Shown here one piece after another: positions 1 through 8,602 of a stretch of DNA of 64,000 bases (within the stretch, counting starts at the first letter, position 1; the number at the start of each line of letters is the position of its first letter). The notes beneath the pieces are model-generated. The model had not been told where the DNA came from. It saw nothing but the letters and a program-made list of their open reading frames with translations, and did no database searches. The position numbers and the translations under genes are program-made. Location: assembly GCF_009909195.1 (NCBI RefSeq), contig NZ_JAAAMU010000023.1, forward strand, positions 38,635 to 102,634, read 5' to 3'. Source of the DNA: Paenibacillus sacheonensis (lineage in GTDB: Bacteria > Bacillota > Bacilli > Paenibacillales > Paenibacillaceae).

Positions 1-1
1 T

Positions 2-2167
2 ATCGTATGCCGTCACGCCTACGTTGTCCGTCGATGCCGTCCAGGACAGGTTGACCGAGATATCCAGCTTGGAAGGCGAGGTCAGTCCCGAGGGCGCTGT
101 CGGCGCCGTCGTATCCGGCGCGTTGGTCGTTACGTTCAGCGTGCTGCTGGCCGCGGAGACGTTCCCCGCATTGTCCTTCGCTTTGACCGTGAAGCCGTAC
201 GCCGTGCTGGCCGTCAGTCCGGTTGCGGTATACGTCGTCGCGCCGCCGGTCGAGCCGATCTTCGTGGAGCCGCGATAGACGTCGTAATCCGTGACGCGGA
301 CATTGTCCGTCGCCGGCGACCACGACAGATTGACCGTCGTATCCGTCTTCGAAGGCGACGTCAGGTTGGTCGGTGCCGTCGGCGCCGTCGTATCCGGCGC
401 GTTGCAGCCTTCGCATTCGATTTTGACCGCGATGTCGCGGCTGAAAGCCGGCACGTTGTTCAAGACGAGATTGCCGCCCGTCGCCTGAATGCTTGTCGTC
501 GCGCCGTACGTGCCCGTATACGTGTTGTAGTAGGAGACGTTATAGAAATTGTTCGGCATCGGAAGCGTGAAGCTCATGCCGCTGACGGTTCTCGGACTCG
601 TCACCGTATGGTTGGCCTGCGTATCGTTGATCCACAGGTACGCGCGGGAATTGTCCTTGAAGCCGCCGACTTTCGTGCTGTTCGACTGCAGGCCGTAGTC
701 CACGAACGGCATGCTGATGAGGTGATCCTCCTCCGGCTGCACGAAATTGGCGAGCTGCGTGTAGATCGTCTTGAAATTCGCCGGCAGCGCGAAGCCGGTT
801 TCGAAAATCCACCACAGGCTGCCGCCCGCCGCTCCGGCCCGGAAGATCGGACCCCACAGCGAGTTATGCATATATTCGTCGATGGTCGGATCCGTCGTCT
901 GATCCGTATCCGCCTTGCCGACCTCGCCGATAAAAGCCGGCTTATTCGGCGCCAGCGCATGGAGGTTGTCGATCTGCTGCTCCCACGCGTCCACGACGCC
1001 CGCGCTGGAGTCGTACCGGTGCACGTTCGTCGCGCTGAGCGTCGTCAGCGTCTCCCACGACTGCTGCCCGGAGCCGGCATGGTCCTTCCACGCGAAGCTC
1101 GTCGTCGTCGGGTGATGGTAGAAGTCGAGGCTCTTCCAGTAGTTATCCATCGTCGCATGCCAGCTGGCTCGGATGGCCGGCGTCGTGTCGACGCGATTAT
1201 CGGATTCGTTCCAGTATTCCAGCATGCCGAGGCCGCGGCTGTAACCGAAGCGCGCGAACATATACCGAAGCAGCTTCTTCTGGTAGGCAATCGCCGTCCC
1301 ATTCGTCCAGAAATCGGCATTGTTCTCGGAGTACGTGGACGGGCCGCCGTTCGCTTGATTGTAAGCGTTTACGTTCCATTGGTAGTACATGTCGCCGAAG
1401 CTGTTCATCGTCAGCATGATGTACACGCCGTTGGCCGCCGCGGTGTCCAGCATCTGATCCATGCGGGCCTGATTATCCAGCTGGTATTTGCCGATGCCTT
1501 GATAAGGGATCGTCAGTCCTGCTTCGTTGGCGGTAATGGGGCCCCACTCCGCCGCGAAGCTGCTCCACCAGCAGGAGTACCAGACGCGCAGAAAGTTCAT
1601 CTTGGCCGGCTTCAAATTCGGGATTTCCGTGGTGACCGCGACAGGGTCGGACGTATTGTTCCAGGCGAAGTTGGTGCCGAGCAGCGTCAGCTGGGAGCCG
1701 AAGCTGTCCGCGAACCGGTCGCCCTGCGCCGTCATGAAGCCGCGGTTGTTCCCGGGTCCGCCCGCCGTAAACGTATACGCCGAAGACGTCCCCGTTCCGC
1801 TCGCGTCCGTAACGCTCAAGACGACGCTGTGAACGCCCGATTGCCTAGGGGAATAACGCACCGCCCATTTGGGCGAAGAGTCGGACTTGTAGAAGCCCGG
1901 AACGGTCTCGACGGCGCCCGATGGCGTCGTGAACGTCGCATTGACGCTGACCTCGTCCGGATTGAAGGGGTTCGTGTACGTGGAGCTTAAGTTAAACGCG
2001 ATTTCGAACTTGTCGTACATCGCCGGCGTCGTCGTATTCATCGTGACGCCGCTGAACGTCGTCGCGGCCGAGACTTGATGATTAGCCAGAGGCAGACTGC
2101 CCAAGGCCAGCAGGAAGCTCATGATCATAATAAATAGCGGCTTGTGCATGATTCCCGTTCTGCGCAT
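2..2167 (-). CDS. Secreted multi-domain glycoside hydrolase (DUF5060 + clan GH-A barrel + FN3), 3' end outside window
   Basis: An open frame of 722 codons runs from ATG at 2167 off the left edge, so the C-terminus is missing. Seen: signal peptide (about residues 1-33, ending VSAAT), a DUF5060-like beta domain (about 50-135), then a TIM-barrel hydrolase domain (about 143-500) with the clan GH-A pair YWNE (acid/base E321) and FIGE (nucleophile E415), a beta accessory domain and at least two FN3 repeats separated by DTTAPTAP linkers. It is a close paralogue of the 1345-residue protein at 15208-19245, with the same domain order. The substrate is probably a beta-linked polysaccharide; the exact GH family cannot be fixed by eye (GH5-like is my guess). 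AAGGAG lies about 12 nt before the start. It is transcribed alone after the TolB-like gene's terminator-like hairpin. Confidence 0.85.
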   Translation of the reverse strand, partial: MRRTGIMHKPLFIMIMSFLLALGSLPLANHQVSAATTFSGVTMNTTTPAMYDKFEIAFNLSSTYTNPFNPDEVSVNATFTTPSGAVETVPGFYKSDSSPKWAVRYSPRQSGVHSVVLSVTDASGTGTSSAYTFTAGGPGNNRGFMTAQGDRFADSFGSQLTLLGTNFAWNNTSDPVAVTTEIPNLKPAKMNFLRVWYSCWWSSFAAEWGPITANEAGLTIPYQGIGKYQLDNQARMDQMLDTAAANGVYIMLTMNSFGDMYYQWNVNAYNQANGGPSTYSENNADFWTNGTAIAYQKKLLRYMFARFGYSRGLGMLEYWNESDNRVDTTPAIRASWHATMDNYWKSLDFYHHPTTTSFAWKDHAGSGQQSWETLTTLSATNVHRYDSSAGVVDAWEQQIDNLHALAPNKPAFIGEVGKADTDQTTDPTIDEYMHNSLWGPIFRAGAAGGSLWWIFETGFALPANFKTIYTQLANFVQPEEDHLISMPFVDYGLQSNSTKVGGFKDNSRAYLWINDTQANHTVTSPRTVSGMSFTLPMPNNFYNVSYYNTYTGTYGATTSIQATGGNLVLNNVPAFSRDIAVKIECEGCNAPDTTAPTAPTNLTSPSKTDTTVNLSWSPATDNVRVTDYDVYRGSTKIGSTGGATTYTATGLTASTAYGFTVKAKDNAGNVSAASSTLNVTTNAPDTTAPTAPSGLTSPSKLDISVNLSWTASTDNVGVTAYD

Positions 2168-2421
2168 GAATGTTCACTACTCCTTTTTCGTTTGGATAGC
2201 GTGACAGTCCATCGAGTCCAATCTGGGTTGCCGTTCTTTTTTGCTGCTTCTTCGCACCTGTCCGTGCCGTCTCCTCATACGCCTCCCTTCTTGGTCGTGG
2301 TTCCCATTCTCATCGATTAGGGACGGATTCACAACCTAATAAAGCTGAGATGTTCACCCCTTAAACTAGTGATGCGTCGGTTAATGGCCGGAATCGCGAT
2401 GATTTATGCCTCCCCGCGCGC
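2168..2421 (-). other. Leader/promoter region of the partial glycosidase
   Basis: No gene seen. Apart from the ribosome-binding site near 2180 I see no convincing promoter hexamer pair or operator. A pyrimidine-rich stretch lies at 2230-2250. Confidence 0.4.
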
Positions 2422-2468
2422 AAACAGAGCGCGGCCGCCCGCCTGCAGCGAACGACCGCGCTCTGTTT
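2422..2468 (-). terminator. Hairpin downstream of the TolB-like gene
   Basis: Perfect 12-bp stem (AAACAGAGCGCG at 2422-2433 with CGCGCTCTGTTT at 2457-2468) placed just after the stop of the minus-strand gene at 2495. The T-run is short (TTT), so it may act as a weak or bidirectional terminator. Confidence 0.55.
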
Positions 2469-2494
2469 AACCTTCGAGCTTGCCAAGCCTTCTT

Positions 2495-3376
2495 CTACTC
2501 CCGATACCGATAGCTGACGAAAGCGAGCCGGCGGCTGTCTGGCGACCACGATTTCACGTTGATCGTCCCTTGCCCTCCGAATAGCCGCGCCAGGCTCCGG
2601 GATTCCCCTCCGACGCTCGGCATCAGCCTGAGCTCGACCTGCTTGTTCGGCGGATGGTCGCCAGGTTCCACGTCGCCCTTGCGGTAGGCAATGTAAGCGA
2701 TGCTGCGGCCGTCCGGCGACACATGCGGAAACCAGCTGTTGCTTTCGTCGAACGTCATCTGCGTCTGCCCGCTGCCGTCCGCGTTCATGCGCCACACCTG
2801 CATCAGCCCGCTGCGCGTGGAATTGAACCAGATCGACCGGCCGTCGGGCGAATATTCCGGTCCGTCGTCGAGTCCCGGCGTATCCGTAAGCTGGGTTTCT
2901 ACGCCGCCCTCCGCCGGAATCGCGTAGATATCATACTGTCCGTTCCGCGCGGCACAGTAAGCCAGCGTCCTGCCGTCCGGCGACCAGCCGTGCAGGTAGC
3001 TCGGCGCCATCGGCGTAATCAGCGTCGGGGTTCCGCCGGCAAGCGGCAGGACGTAGATGCGCGATTGACCGTCCTCCTGCGTATGGTGACTGACCGCGAT
3101 GCGCGAATTGTCCGGCGACAGGACATGGTCATTGTTGCAATGAATCGCGAAGCCCGTGTCGATAATCGTGGACTCGCTTGTCGCAAGATCGAACGAATAG
3201 AGGCGTCCCCCGCTGTTATAGACCAGCCGGTTCCCGTCGTTCGTCCAGTTGGGAGCCTCGATCAGATGATCGAATTCGGCCAGCGTCTCGCGTTCGCCCG
3301 TCTCGATGTCGACCGTCTCCAGAGTGCTGATGACCGCGCGCGGCGTCGGGGTAATTTCTGCTTGCGTCGTAGGCAT
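2495..3376 (-). CDS. TolB-like beta-propeller protein (PD40/WD40-like repeats)
   Basis: 293 residues made of repeated TolB-type blades: the signature W/YSPDGR occurs several times (for example WSPDGRTLAY, YSPDGRSIWF, VSPDGRSIAY and a final WSPDSRRLAF), alternating with IY.lplaGG strands. No signal peptide or membrane segment, so it is probably cytoplasmic, unlike proteobacterial TolB. Such proteins are common in Paenibacillus and their function is unknown; binding of a ligand or protein by the propeller is inference. The start at 3376 is the only in-frame ATG after a stop; the GAGGAGG upstream is about 13 nt away, which is long. It follows the yozG-like gene by 28 nt on the same strand and may be co-transcribed. 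Confidence 0.8.
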   Translation of the reverse strand: MPTTQAEITPTPRAVISTLETVDIETGERETLAEFDHLIEAPNWTNDGNRLVYNSGGRLYSFDLATSESTIIDTGFAIHCNNDHVLSPDNSRIAVSHHTQEDGQSRIYVLPLAGGTPTLITPMAPSYLHGWSPDGRTLAYCAARNGQYDIYAIPAEGGVETQLTDTPGLDDGPEYSPDGRSIWFNSTRSGLMQVWRMNADGSGQTQMTFDESNSWFPHVSPDGRSIAYIAYRKGDVEPGDHPPNKQVELRLMPSVGGESRSLARLFGGQGTINVKSWSPDSRRLAFVSYRYRE

Positions 3377-3404
3377 AAGTCCGTTTGTTCCTCCTCATGA
3401 ATTG

Positions 3405-3617
3405 CTAGGCTTCGTCACCCTTATATTCTAATAGATCGCCCGGCTGACAATCCAGTGCCTTGCAGATCGCTTCCAACGTCGATAATCGGACCGCTTTGGC
3501 CTTGCCGTTCTTCAAGATCGATAGGTTCGCCATCGTAATGCCGATCCGTTCCGATAGCTCCGTTACGCTCATTTTCCGTTTGGCCAGCATCACGTCAATA
3601 TTGATTATAATCGCCAT
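3405..3617 (-). CDS. yozG: YozG-like small XRE-family DNA-binding protein
   Basis: 70 residues, almost entirely one Cro/CI helix-turn-helix (about residues 10-65, with ISxLKNGKxKxVRLxTLExICKALxCQPGDLL). The family typically begins MAIIINxD. I chose ATG 3617 over the upstream in-frame GTG at 3626 because AGGTGAAG lies at the right distance before 3617 and because of the family N-terminus. It begins 10 nt after the DUF2975 gene stop. The same pair of genes (yoaS-yozG) occurs in Bacillus subtilis, where the XRE protein is a likely regulator linked to the membrane partner; that functional link is inference. Confidence 0.85.
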   Translation of the reverse strand: MAIIINIDVMLAKRKMSVTELSERIGITMANLSILKNGKAKAVRLSTLEAICKALDCQPGDLLEYKGDEA

Positions 3618-3627
3618 GTTCTTCACC

Positions 3628-4110
3628 TCAGACCGTCAAATCGTTTTCGGATTTTATATCGATCGCTTCTTGCAGGAGCCTTTGAAGTACGGCAGCGAAG
3701 AAGGCGATCACGAGCGAAGCGAAAATCAGCAGCATCCCGACGACGATGACGCCTGGGGAATCGTCTCTCTCCGCGAACAGGTAGAAGAGCGGCATGCCGA
3801 GCACGAATATAATGCTGCAGGCGATCGCGCAGGATTTGATATTCTTCAGCGAGCGAACGGATAAGTCCGAGAAGGCGACGTTCTTATCGATGTAGCTCAG
3901 CAGCCGAAACGATTGAAACAGCGCCAAGTAGAAAGGAATCGCCGACGCGTACAGATCGATGTAGATAAGCACCCTCAAATAACCATGGCCCGGATACAAT
4001 TCTACCGCATAATCCGCGATCTGAGGAACCAAAAATATGCACAGGGCCAGAATCGGAATGCCTAGCAAAATCAGTGTTGCCTTCAAAAAAAGCGTTGTCC
4101 CTCGTTCCAT
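3628..4110 (-). CDS. DUF2975 membrane protein (YoaS-like)
   Basis: 160 residues with four predicted transmembrane helices (about 8-30, 48-70, 93-117, 123-147), the topology of DUF2975/YoaS proteins. No catalytic motif is visible. It is the first gene of a two-gene unit with the YozG-like regulator directly downstream, and a good sigma-A promoter lies just upstream at 4144-4172. In other species such membrane protein/XRE pairs are thought to form a small regulatory module, but the signal is unknown. Confidence 0.82.
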   Translation of the reverse strand: MERGTTLFLKATLILLGIPILALCIFLVPQIADYAVELYPGHGYLRVLIYIDLYASAIPFYLALFQSFRLLSYIDKNVAFSDLSVRSLKNIKSCAIACSIIFVLGMPLFYLFAERDDSPGVIVVGMLLIFASLVIAFFAAVLQRLLQEAIDIKSENDLTV

Positions 4111-4143
4111 GAAACTCCCTCGCTTATCAATGATTTTAACCTA

Positions 4144-4172
4144 ACATTATCATAATACTTATCGTTTTACAA
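4144..4172 (-). promoter_or_regulatory. Sigma-A-type promoter for DUF2975-yozG
   Basis: On the minus strand: -35 TTGTAA (4167-4172), 17-nt spacer, -10 TAATGT (4144-4149), in an AT-rich region and 33 nt upstream of the ATG at 4110. Confidence 0.6.
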
Positions 4173-4312
4173 TATATAATTAGCGAATTTAAATACATAA
4201 TTGTTGTTACAATTGAACCAAAAAAAAAAAAAGATACCCCCGCGTCACCATCGTCCATGACTTTTGGGATACCCAAGAATATGCATGTTGCTTTCGAAAC
4301 CACGCGGCGTCA

Positions 4313-6340
4313 TCATGCTTGAAGGAAATTCCCCCAATTGCCGTCCAGCACCTCCGCCTCGTGCATGCTGATCTGGAATTGCAGCTTGCTCAGCTGCTTC
4401 CGCCCGATCATTCCCTGACGGTACTGTTCCTGCAGCGATTCGCGTTCCGCCCGCAGCGACAGCATGCGCAGCATCTGTACCTGCTCCTCGACGATGTCAT
4501 CCGGATTCGGCTCCGCAAGCCGGTTGTTCAGCACGTTGATCATCTGCCGGTAATGCCCGCATACCCGGTTCAGGACCGTGTCTCCGCAGTCCTGGCTGAC
4601 CTGCAGCTTGTCGAGCGCGTAGGCGGCCGTCGCGATCCGCATCCGGATGAACGACTTGCGATCCTTCAGCTTCAGCGCGTCGAACGATCTGCGTTTGGCC
4701 GGGTAGAAGAACGTCACGACCCGGTTCACCAGCGAATAGAGCAGCAGGTAGAAAATATGAAATCGATTCGAAACGACCATCTCGATATTCCGGAAAATAT
4801 TATCCAGGACGGCGGCCTCCTGCTCTTTGATCTCTCCCCGCTCCTGCAGCAGCTGCACGCATCTGCGCTCCTCGGCGATGCCGAGCTGACGCAAATGCAT
4901 CTCCTCCGTGCGGGATTGGCGCGACTGCATCTCGTACTGCGTCCGCTTGATGTCCGACAGGCGCTGATCGTTGTCCGAGATCACGATCGCGGCCGAGCGC
5001 GCGTTGCCGTCGTCGATGGCCAGCCGGACGGCCTGATTCGCCGCTTTGATCGCTTCCTTCTGCACCCGAAGCTCCAGCTCCCGATTCATCGCCTCGTCGT
5101 CATCGGCCGCATCCGCAAGCAGCGGCAGCGCGACGCTGGAGATAATGAGCGACACCATGATGACGCCTGCCGCGAGGAAGAGCATGAGATCCCGCCCCGG
5201 GAACGGCTCGCCGCTGCCCAATACGAGCGGAATCGTGAACGCGCCCGCAAGCGTAATGGCGCCCCGTACGCCGGACATCGACGTCAGAATGATCGCCTTC
5301 CAATCCTGTCTCCGTTTCCCGATCGATTCGAACAGCCAGGCCGACAACGTCAGCCACGCGAAGCGCAGGGCGATCAGCAGCAGGTAGATCAGCAGGACAT
5401 CGATGATGGCGCTGAGATTATTGTAGGACTGGCTGCTGAAGATGCTGTGAAGAATATCCGGAATTTGCAGGCCGAGCAGGACGAACACCAGTCCATTCAT
5501 AATGAACAAAATGACGTTCCACGTAATTTCGGATACGAATTTCTGCTCGATGGTCGTAAAGCCGGGACGATCCTGCTCGATCGCATGCATGATGCCGCCG
5601 GCGACCGCTGCCAGGATGCCCGACAAGCCGAAATGCTCCGCGACGTAGAACAGGATGAACGGCGTCACGATTTGGATAAGCACGTGTACCGACGCGTCCT
5701 CGATGCCGAATCTGCGAAGCGCCATTCTCGCCCAAATAATCGCAAGCGCCAGCACCGCGCCGATCAGCAGGCCGCCGATCGAGATGACAAGGAAGCTCCA
5801 GGATGCGTTCCAAACGGAGAACGTCCCCGTCACCGCCGCGGCGATGGCGAATTTGAACGCGACGAGGCCCGAGGCGTCATTCATCAGCGACTCCCCTTCC
5901 AGCAAGCGATGAATGTTCGACGGCAGCCGGACCCTTGACGCGATGGCGCCTACGGCCACCGCGTCCGTCGGCGACAGAATCGCGGCCAGCGCGAACGCCG
6001 CCGCGAGCGGAATGGCGGGAATCAGCGCGTGAATGAAATAGCCGCCGACGATGACGGTGACGAACACGAGACCGACGGCCAGCAGCAGGATCGGCAGCTT
6101 CAGCTTCCACAGCTCGTCGCGCGGGGTCCGCTTCCCGTCATTGAACAGCAGCGGGGCGATGAACAGGATGAAGAACAGCTCCGGCTCCAAAGAAATTTTG
6201 CCATGCCATGGCAAATAGACGACGGCGGCCCCGAGCGCGATCTGAACGACCGGCAGCGGGACGTAAGGCAGCATGCGCTGCACTACCTGCGAGAAGGCAA
6301 GCACCAGCAGCAAGATCAGTACGATTAGAAATAATTCCAT
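4313..6340 (-). CDS. CPA1-family Na+(K+)/H+ antiporter
   Basis: 675 residues. The N-terminal half has about 12 hydrophobic helices with Na_H_Exchanger family signatures: PLLFNDGKRTPR, LSPTDAVAVGAIAS (the ion-binding SPTDAVAV of CPA1) and LEGESLMNDASGLVAFK. About 250 C-terminal residues are hydrophilic, partly coiled coil (two stretches of charged heptads), and are presumably a cytoplasmic regulatory tail. It should exchange cytoplasmic Na+ or K+ for external H+ and serve pH and salt homeostasis, like NhaK/YvgP of Bacillus. I start at ATG 6340 (MELFLIV) because GGAGAGG precedes it at proper spacing; the frame stays open to ATG 6397, which lacks a good site. It stands alone between unrelated genes. 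Confidence 0.88.
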   Translation of the reverse strand: MELFLIVLILLLVLAFSQVVQRMLPYVPLPVVQIALGAAVVYLPWHGKISLEPELFFILFIAPLLFNDGKRTPRDELWKLKLPILLLAVGLVFVTVIVGGYFIHALIPAIPLAAAFALAAILSPTDAVAVGAIASRVRLPSNIHRLLEGESLMNDASGLVAFKFAIAAAVTGTFSVWNASWSFLVISIGGLLIGAVLALAIIWARMALRRFGIEDASVHVLIQIVTPFILFYVAEHFGLSGILAAVAGGIMHAIEQDRPGFTTIEQKFVSEITWNVILFIMNGLVFVLLGLQIPDILHSIFSSQSYNNLSAIIDVLLIYLLLIALRFAWLTLSAWLFESIGKRRQDWKAIILTSMSGVRGAITLAGAFTIPLVLGSGEPFPGRDLMLFLAAGVIMVSLIISSVALPLLADAADDDEAMNRELELRVQKEAIKAANQAVRLAIDDGNARSAAIVISDNDQRLSDIKRTQYEMQSRQSRTEEMHLRQLGIAEERRCVQLLQERGEIKEQEAAVLDNIFRNIEMVVSNRFHIFYLLLYSLVNRVVTFFYPAKRRSFDALKLKDRKSFIRMRIATAAYALDKLQVSQDCGDTVLNRVCGHYRQMINVLNNRLAEPNPDDIVEEQVQMLRMLSLRAERESLQEQYRQGMIGRKQLSKLQFQISMHEAEVLDGNWGNFLQA

Positions 6341-6540
6341 AGGATCCTCTCCGGCAACCGATTTTTCGTACATAGGGACTTTTCGATTGTTAGACATGGT
6401 TTCCCATTCATGCCCACGTCAACAGGATACCCCGTTCGCGAATGGTCAAAACTGCCATCCGGCTTGGAGATATATTCCATGACCCCGATTCGCCCTTCGA
6501 GATTTTAAAGCCGCACTCGGGAGCGTCCGTACCCGCCGCG

Positions 6541-6570
6541 AAAAAAGGCGCCGTCCGAATGGACGACGCC
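6541..6570 (-). terminator. Rho-independent terminator of the 44-residue gene
   Basis: Minus-strand hairpin GGCGTCGTCC-ATTC-GGACGGCGCC followed directly by TTTTTT (6541-6546), about 30 nt after the stop at 6601. Confidence 0.85.
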
Positions 6571-6600
6571 CGCTTTCTGATGGAAACTCGTTGCAATCGC

Positions 6601-6735
6601 TCAGCAGCTCTTGCCGTTATCCGGCTGCATCGGCTTGTTCCCACTCTCTTCCGACAGCCTCTCGCCGTATTGCTCGAGTCGGCCCGGATGCGATTCGGGA
6701 CCTCTTCGCTTCGGCTTGTTGTTTCTGCCCGTCAT
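6601..6735 (-). CDS. 44-residue hydrophilic protein, probably forespore-expressed
   Basis: Short frame starting ATG 6735 with a near-perfect GGAGGTG site 5 nt upstream and its own strong terminator at 6541-6570, which together argue that it is real despite its size. The product (begins MTGRNNKPKRRGP, ends GKSC) is rich in Arg, Lys, Gly, Pro, Asn and Glu, without a membrane helix, in the style of minor small acid-soluble spore proteins, but I cannot place it in a named Ssp family. A sigma-G-like promoter at 6756-6785 supports expression in the developing spore. The function is inference; the single C-terminal Cys is notable. Confidence 0.7.
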   Translation of the reverse strand: MTGRNNKPKRRGPESHPGRLEQYGERLSEESGNKPMQPDNGKSC

Positions 6736-6755
6736 GCGCTCACCTCCATCTTCAC

Positions 6756-6785
6756 TAAGATGAGCGGAGCGGAATATTTTCATGC
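6756..6785 (-). promoter_or_regulatory. Candidate sigma-G promoter
   Basis: Minus strand: -35 GCATG (6781-6785), 18-nt spacer, -10 CATCTTA (6756-6762), matching the forespore consensus GMATR-N18-CATNMTA except one base. The leader before the GGAGGTG site would be only a few nucleotides, as is usual for spore-protein genes. Confidence 0.5.
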
Positions 6786-6825
6786 ACGCGACTTGGCCGC
6801 CCTAAGCTTACGGCTAAGCTTATGG

Positions 6826-8493
6826 CTAAGCTTTCGCCTTCTGCTTGTCGTACGCTTTCTGGTAGATTTCCAAATATTTATTCAAATTCAAGCCGTCGAA
6901 GCCCTTCACGTAGCTGTCCCATTCCGAATCCGTCAGTTTCTTGGACCCCGTTACGAACTGCGCCATGTTGGAGCGGACATATTCGTTGATCTGCGTGCGC
7001 AGCATGATCGCTTCGTTCGCTTCGCTCTCGTCCATGAAAATCGTCAGCGGGAATGTCTCTTCCGGCTGCTTGTTCTCGTAATTTTTGGCCGTTTCGGTGA
7101 AGAGGCGGAACTCGTAGCCCTGCTGCGAGAACATATCCGCCGGCGCCGTCCATGATTCGCGGATCGCGCGCGTCCGTCTCGTAATGCCCATTTGGTCCCA
7201 GTTATCGTTGAACGTCGTGCTCAGATTCCAATATTCCGGCTTCAAGGTGTACTTGGACTGATTGCCGTGCACGTCCTTCTCGCCCGGCTGCGCTTTCGTC
7301 CAGTATTTGCCTTCCAGCCCGTATTCGTTCATGATCGCGAATTCTTCGGAATACATGTAATCCGCCATCTTGATCGCCGCGATCGCCTGCTCCTCCGTGG
7401 CTTTGTTGGTAATGGCGAATTGCCCGTTGCCGTAAGCCTTGTAGTAGCCGGCATAGGCCACGCCCCCAGGACCAGTGAGCGGCGCTACCGTCACGTATTC
7501 CTTATGGCGATTCTGCCCTTCGGCCAAGCTGAAGTACATGCCGATATGACCGGCCGTTACGCTGCCGCTGACGTTATCGCCTTCCCGGTTGCCGACCTGC
7601 GCCATTTGGTCGTTATTTTGCGTGAACGCTTCTTTATCGATGAGGCCTTCGCCGAACAGCTTGTTGATATACGTCAGCCCGTCCCGCCATTCCGGCTGGT
7701 TCGCCGCGAGCTGTACCTTGCCGTCCTTCATGAAGAAGAAATCCTCGTTATTATCGTAGATAAATGAATTCATCAGAAAATCGGACGGAATGCCGTGCCA
7801 CGTATTGAACGCGCCGGACAGCGGGATCTCGTCCGCCTTGCCGTTCCCGTTCGGGTCCTTGGTCTTGAACGCCTTCAGCACTTCGTAATACTCGTCGGTC
7901 GTCGTCGGCATCTTCAAATCCAGCTTATCCAGCCACGTCTTGTCGATCCACAGCTTCTGCGAATACCAGCAGTGGAAACAGTCGTTGATATGCGGAAGCG
8001 CATAGATGTTGCCGTCGGGCGCGGTGATGGCCGCCTGCAAGTCCTTGTCCTCGGCGAACGCGCGCTTGATCTCGTTGCCGTATTTGTCGATCAAGTCGTT
8101 CAGCGGCTGCAGGATGCCCTGCTTGCCGTAGGAGATTTGCTCGGCTTGCGTGAAGTCGCCGGACAGGAAGACGGAAGGATAATCGCCGCTCGCCATGATC
8201 AGCTTCTTCTTGTCCGCGGCGTTGGCGCTCGGCGTCGCGTCGAATTTGAATTTGATATTCAGCTTGCTCTCGACGGCCTTCGTGACGTCGTTGGTGTTGA
8301 TGTCTTCGATGCGCGGGGATACGCTGATGTAGGTATCCAGCGTGACCGCCTTCCCGCTGCTGCCGGCGTCGCCGTCGTTCTCTCCTGCGTTCGACCCCGC
8401 GTCATTCTTGCCCCCGCCGTTGCTGCAGCCGGTTACGACCAACGCGACCGCCAGAATCAAGCCAAGCCATTTCATGCTCCTCTTCATCTTCAA
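6826..8493 (-). CDS. Sugar ABC transporter substrate-binding lipoprotein (LplA-like)
   Basis: 555 residues with a lipoprotein signal (LVVTG|C, Cys23) followed by a Gly/Asn/Asp-rich linker and an extracellular family-1 solute-binding fold of the LplA/YtcQ size class. It should capture an oligosaccharide outside the cell and deliver it to the two permeases encoded upstream (8603-9502, 9516-10490). I place the start at TTG 8493 because AAGGAGG lies 9 nt upstream; ATG 8487 is an alternative. It is the last gene of a permease-permease-binding protein operon, with no ATPase gene, so a shared MsmX-like ATPase elsewhere is expected. The substrate is unknown; the adjacent glycosidases suggest products of polysaccharide breakdown. 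Confidence 0.88.
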   Translation of the reverse strand: MKMKRSMKWLGLILAVALVVTGCSNGGGKNDAGSNAGENDGDAGSSGKAVTLDTYISVSPRIEDINTNDVTKAVESKLNIKFKFDATPSANAADKKKLIMASGDYPSVFLSGDFTQAEQISYGKQGILQPLNDLIDKYGNEIKRAFAEDKDLQAAITAPDGNIYALPHINDCFHCWYSQKLWIDKTWLDKLDLKMPTTTDEYYEVLKAFKTKDPNGNGKADEIPLSGAFNTWHGIPSDFLMNSFIYDNNEDFFFMKDGKVQLAANQPEWRDGLTYINKLFGEGLIDKEAFTQNNDQMAQVGNREGDNVSGSVTAGHIGMYFSLAEGQNRHKEYVTVAPLTGPGGVAYAGYYKAYGNGQFAITNKATEEQAIAAIKMADYMYSEEFAIMNEYGLEGKYWTKAQPGEKDVHGNQSKYTLKPEYWNLSTTFNDNWDQMGITRRTRAIRESWTAPADMFSQQGYEFRLFTETAKNYENKQPEETFPLTIFMDESEANEAIMLRTQINEYVRSNMAQFVTGSKKLTDSEWDSYVKGFDGLNLNKYLEIYQKAYDKQKAKA

Positions 8494-8602
8494 TCGAGAC
8501 GCCTCCTTGTACAATTCATCGTATCATTCGAACTTGCAGCCCATCGTCATGCAATCGTTCTCGGCCTCCTGCGGCACCACCCCCATGCCAGCGCAAGCGC
8601 CG

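Noticed and set aside
1362..1375. TGTAAGCGTTTACG, a near-perfect cre site
   Set aside because: Lies deep inside the coding part of the glycosidase where it encodes Asn-Val-Asn-Ala; probably chance, although intragenic cre sites exist.
608..1990. 460-residue plus-strand open frame
   Set aside because: Antisense shadow of the secreted glycosidase; composition is Arg/His/Val-rich, and no ribosome-binding site.
4319..5938. 539-residue plus-strand open frame
   Set aside because: Antisense shadow of the CPA1 antiporter in this GC-rich genome; no domain signal.
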